Shown here piece after piece: positions 6,653 through 7,324 of a stretch of DNA of 7,324 nucleotides. The stretch is taken from the NCBI GenBank assembly GCA_016789485.1, contig JAEURE010000132.1:1-7324 (forward strand), given 5' to 3'. The notes below the pieces were generated by a model, which saw nothing but the letters and a program-made list of their open reading frames with translations, was not told the origin of the DNA and ran no database searches. Each line of letters starts with the position of its first letter. Positions within the stretch are counted from its first letter, which is position 1. Made by a program: the position numbers and the translations under genes. Origin of the DNA: Anaerolineales bacterium. Lineage in GTDB: Bacteria > Chloroflexota > Anaerolineae > Anaerolineales > Villigracilaceae.

Positions 6653-6711
6653 CACAAAGGGCACGAAGTGTCACGAAGGAAAACCTTAGTGCCTTTTGTG
6701 ACACTTCGTGA
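6653..6711. repeat. Palindromic intergenic repeat between RACE and methyltransferase genes
   Basis: A perfect 13-bp inverted repeat, CACGAAGTGTCAC (6662-6674) and GTGACACTTCGTG (6698-6710), encloses 23 bases that can form a smaller AAGG/CCTT hairpin. A second, offset pair overlaps it: CACAAAGGGCAC (6653-6664) against GTGCCTTTTGTG (6689-6700), with one mismatch. The phrase CCACAAAGGGCACGAAG resembles dispersed palindromic repeats in many environmental bacterial genomes, so this is probably a repetitive element inserted in the operon. There is no T-run after the hairpin on the plus strand, so it is not a standard terminator. The hairpin could instead stabilise or process the mRNA, changing the ratio of the flanking products. 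Confidence 0.7.
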
Positions 6712-6720
6712 CAAAAAATT

Positions 6721-6725
6721 AGGAG
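6721..6725 (+). promoter_or_regulatory. Ribosome binding site of the methyltransferase gene
   Basis: AGGAG lies six bases before the ATG at 6732, a strong Shine-Dalgarno sequence directly after the palindromic repeat. It lets this gene start translation independently of the RACE gene 92 bases upstream and fixes the start codon. Confidence 0.75.
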
Positions 6726-6731
6726 AGCAGG

Positions 6732-7324
6732 ATGAATAAGTTTTTGGAGCGTTTGAATGGCGGGGAAATTCTCGTTGCGGATGGAGCAACGGGTTCGAAT
6801 TTGCAAAAGATGGGACTCAAACCAGGCAAGCCGCCTGAGGATCTCATTATCGATGATCCAGACACGATTTTGAATTTGGCAAGTTCTTTTGCAAAAGCGG
6901 GCTCGGATATTATTTTGACCTGCACCTTCGGCGGCACACGCATGCGGATGAAGGATTCAAAATATCAGGATCGGACTCCCGAAGTGAACATGCGCGCCGC
7001 AGAGATCGCCCGCAAAGCCGCCTCATTAAACGGAGGGCTGGTTGCTGGTTCTATGGGCCCCGTCGGTGCTTTGATAAAACCCTACGGCCCGTTGGAAGCA
7101 GATGAAGTCCGAGCTACGTTTGCCGAACAAGCCAAAGCCCTCACCGATGGCGGCGTGGATTTGTTGGTTATCGAAACCATGTTCGCGTTTGAAGAAACGA
7201 ATGCAGCTTTTGAAGGCGCACGTTCGGTCACTGATTTGCCCATCGTCGTTTCTTTCAGTTACGACCGCGGCACACGTTCCATGATGGGTGTGAAACCAAA
7301 GGATGTGATAAAGCGTTATACCGA
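6732..7324 (+). CDS. Homocysteine S-methyltransferase family protein, N-terminal part only
   Basis: The first 197 codons are visible and the gene continues past the right edge. The protein has the TIM-barrel fold of the homocysteine S-methyltransferase family (PF02574: BHMT, MmuM and the N-terminal module of cobalamin-dependent MetH). It shows LVADGATGSNLQKMGL at about 14-29, GSDIILTCTFGGTRMRM at 57-73, AGSMGPVGALIKPYGPL at 105-121, GVDLLVIETMFAFEET at 141-156 and LPIVVSFSY at 169-177. The zinc-binding cysteines of the family lie further along and cannot be checked. Position 64 is Cys (TCTFGG) where many members have Asn (TNTFG). Location after a corrinoid activator suggests a cobalamin-linked methyl transfer, with homocysteine the likely acceptor, rather than betaine or S-methylmethionine as donor. 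A partner corrinoid protein or methylene-tetrahydrofolate reductase may lie downstream, but none is in the window. Whether it is a separate short protein or the start of a MetH-like fusion cannot be seen. Confidence 0.9.
   Translation, partial: MNKFLERLNGGEILVADGATGSNLQKMGLKPGKPPEDLIIDDPDTILNLASSFAKAGSDIILTCTFGGTRMRMKDSKYQDRTPEVNMRAAEIARKAASLNGGLVAGSMGPVGALIKPYGPLEADEVRATFAEQAKALTDGGVDLLVIETMFAFEETNAAFEGARSVTDLPIVVSFSYDRGTRSMMGVKPKDVIKRYT

Noticed and set aside
6653..6711. CRISPR repeat or intrinsic terminator at the palindrome
   Set aside because: There is a single palindrome with no spacer-repeat periodicity, and no T-run follows the hairpin on the plus strand.

Overview
This is about 7.3 kb of compact bacterial chromosome of middling GC content with no mobile element, RNA gene or CRISPR array that I can see. 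The gene set is an HI0933-type flavoprotein, a PF13769-like small protein directly coupled to a RACE-type corrinoid activator, and a cobalamin-type homocysteine methyltransferase. Together with a PAS/GAF signalling pair this recalls Chloroflexota (Anaerolineae), but that is inference from gene content and style; no phylogenetic marker is present.

Left part (1-2861, all minus strand): a c-di-GMP and sensory block. A 304-residue soluble PAS-GGDEF diguanylate cyclase (1947-2861) lies upstream of a membrane-anchored multi-PAS/GAF sensor (3-1751). The sensor runs off the left edge, so its output domain is not visible. The 195-bp gap between them holds two nested inverted repeats and a possible promoter for the sensor gene.

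Middle (2862-4241): a roughly 100-bp divergent promoter region separates the cyclase from a plus-strand FAD/NAD(P)-binding oxidoreductase of the HI0933/YhiN family (2962-4212). Both divergent genes have a -10-like box so close to the start codon, and so little Shine-Dalgarno sequence, that leaderless or near-leaderless transcription is likely. The oxidoreductase ends in a striking 25-bp perfect inverted repeat followed by a T-run. This is an intrinsic terminator that includes the last codons of the gene.

Right part (4299-7324, plus strand): a one-carbon/corrinoid operon. A 94-residue protein resembling Pfam 'Virulence factor' PF13769 overlaps by ATGA the gene for a 678-residue protein with an N-terminal [2Fe-2S] ferredoxin domain and a C-terminal ASKHA ATPase domain. 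Such proteins reductively reactivate corrinoid proteins whose cobalt has been oxidised to Co(II). After a 92-bp spacer with a palindromic repeat comes the start of a homocysteine S-methyltransferase family gene (6732 to the right edge). The likely logic is that the methyltransferase, with a corrinoid protein probably encoded further right, moves methyl groups, and the RACE protein repairs the corrinoid when it is inactivated. The role of the small coupled protein is unknown and is the most interesting open question in the window.
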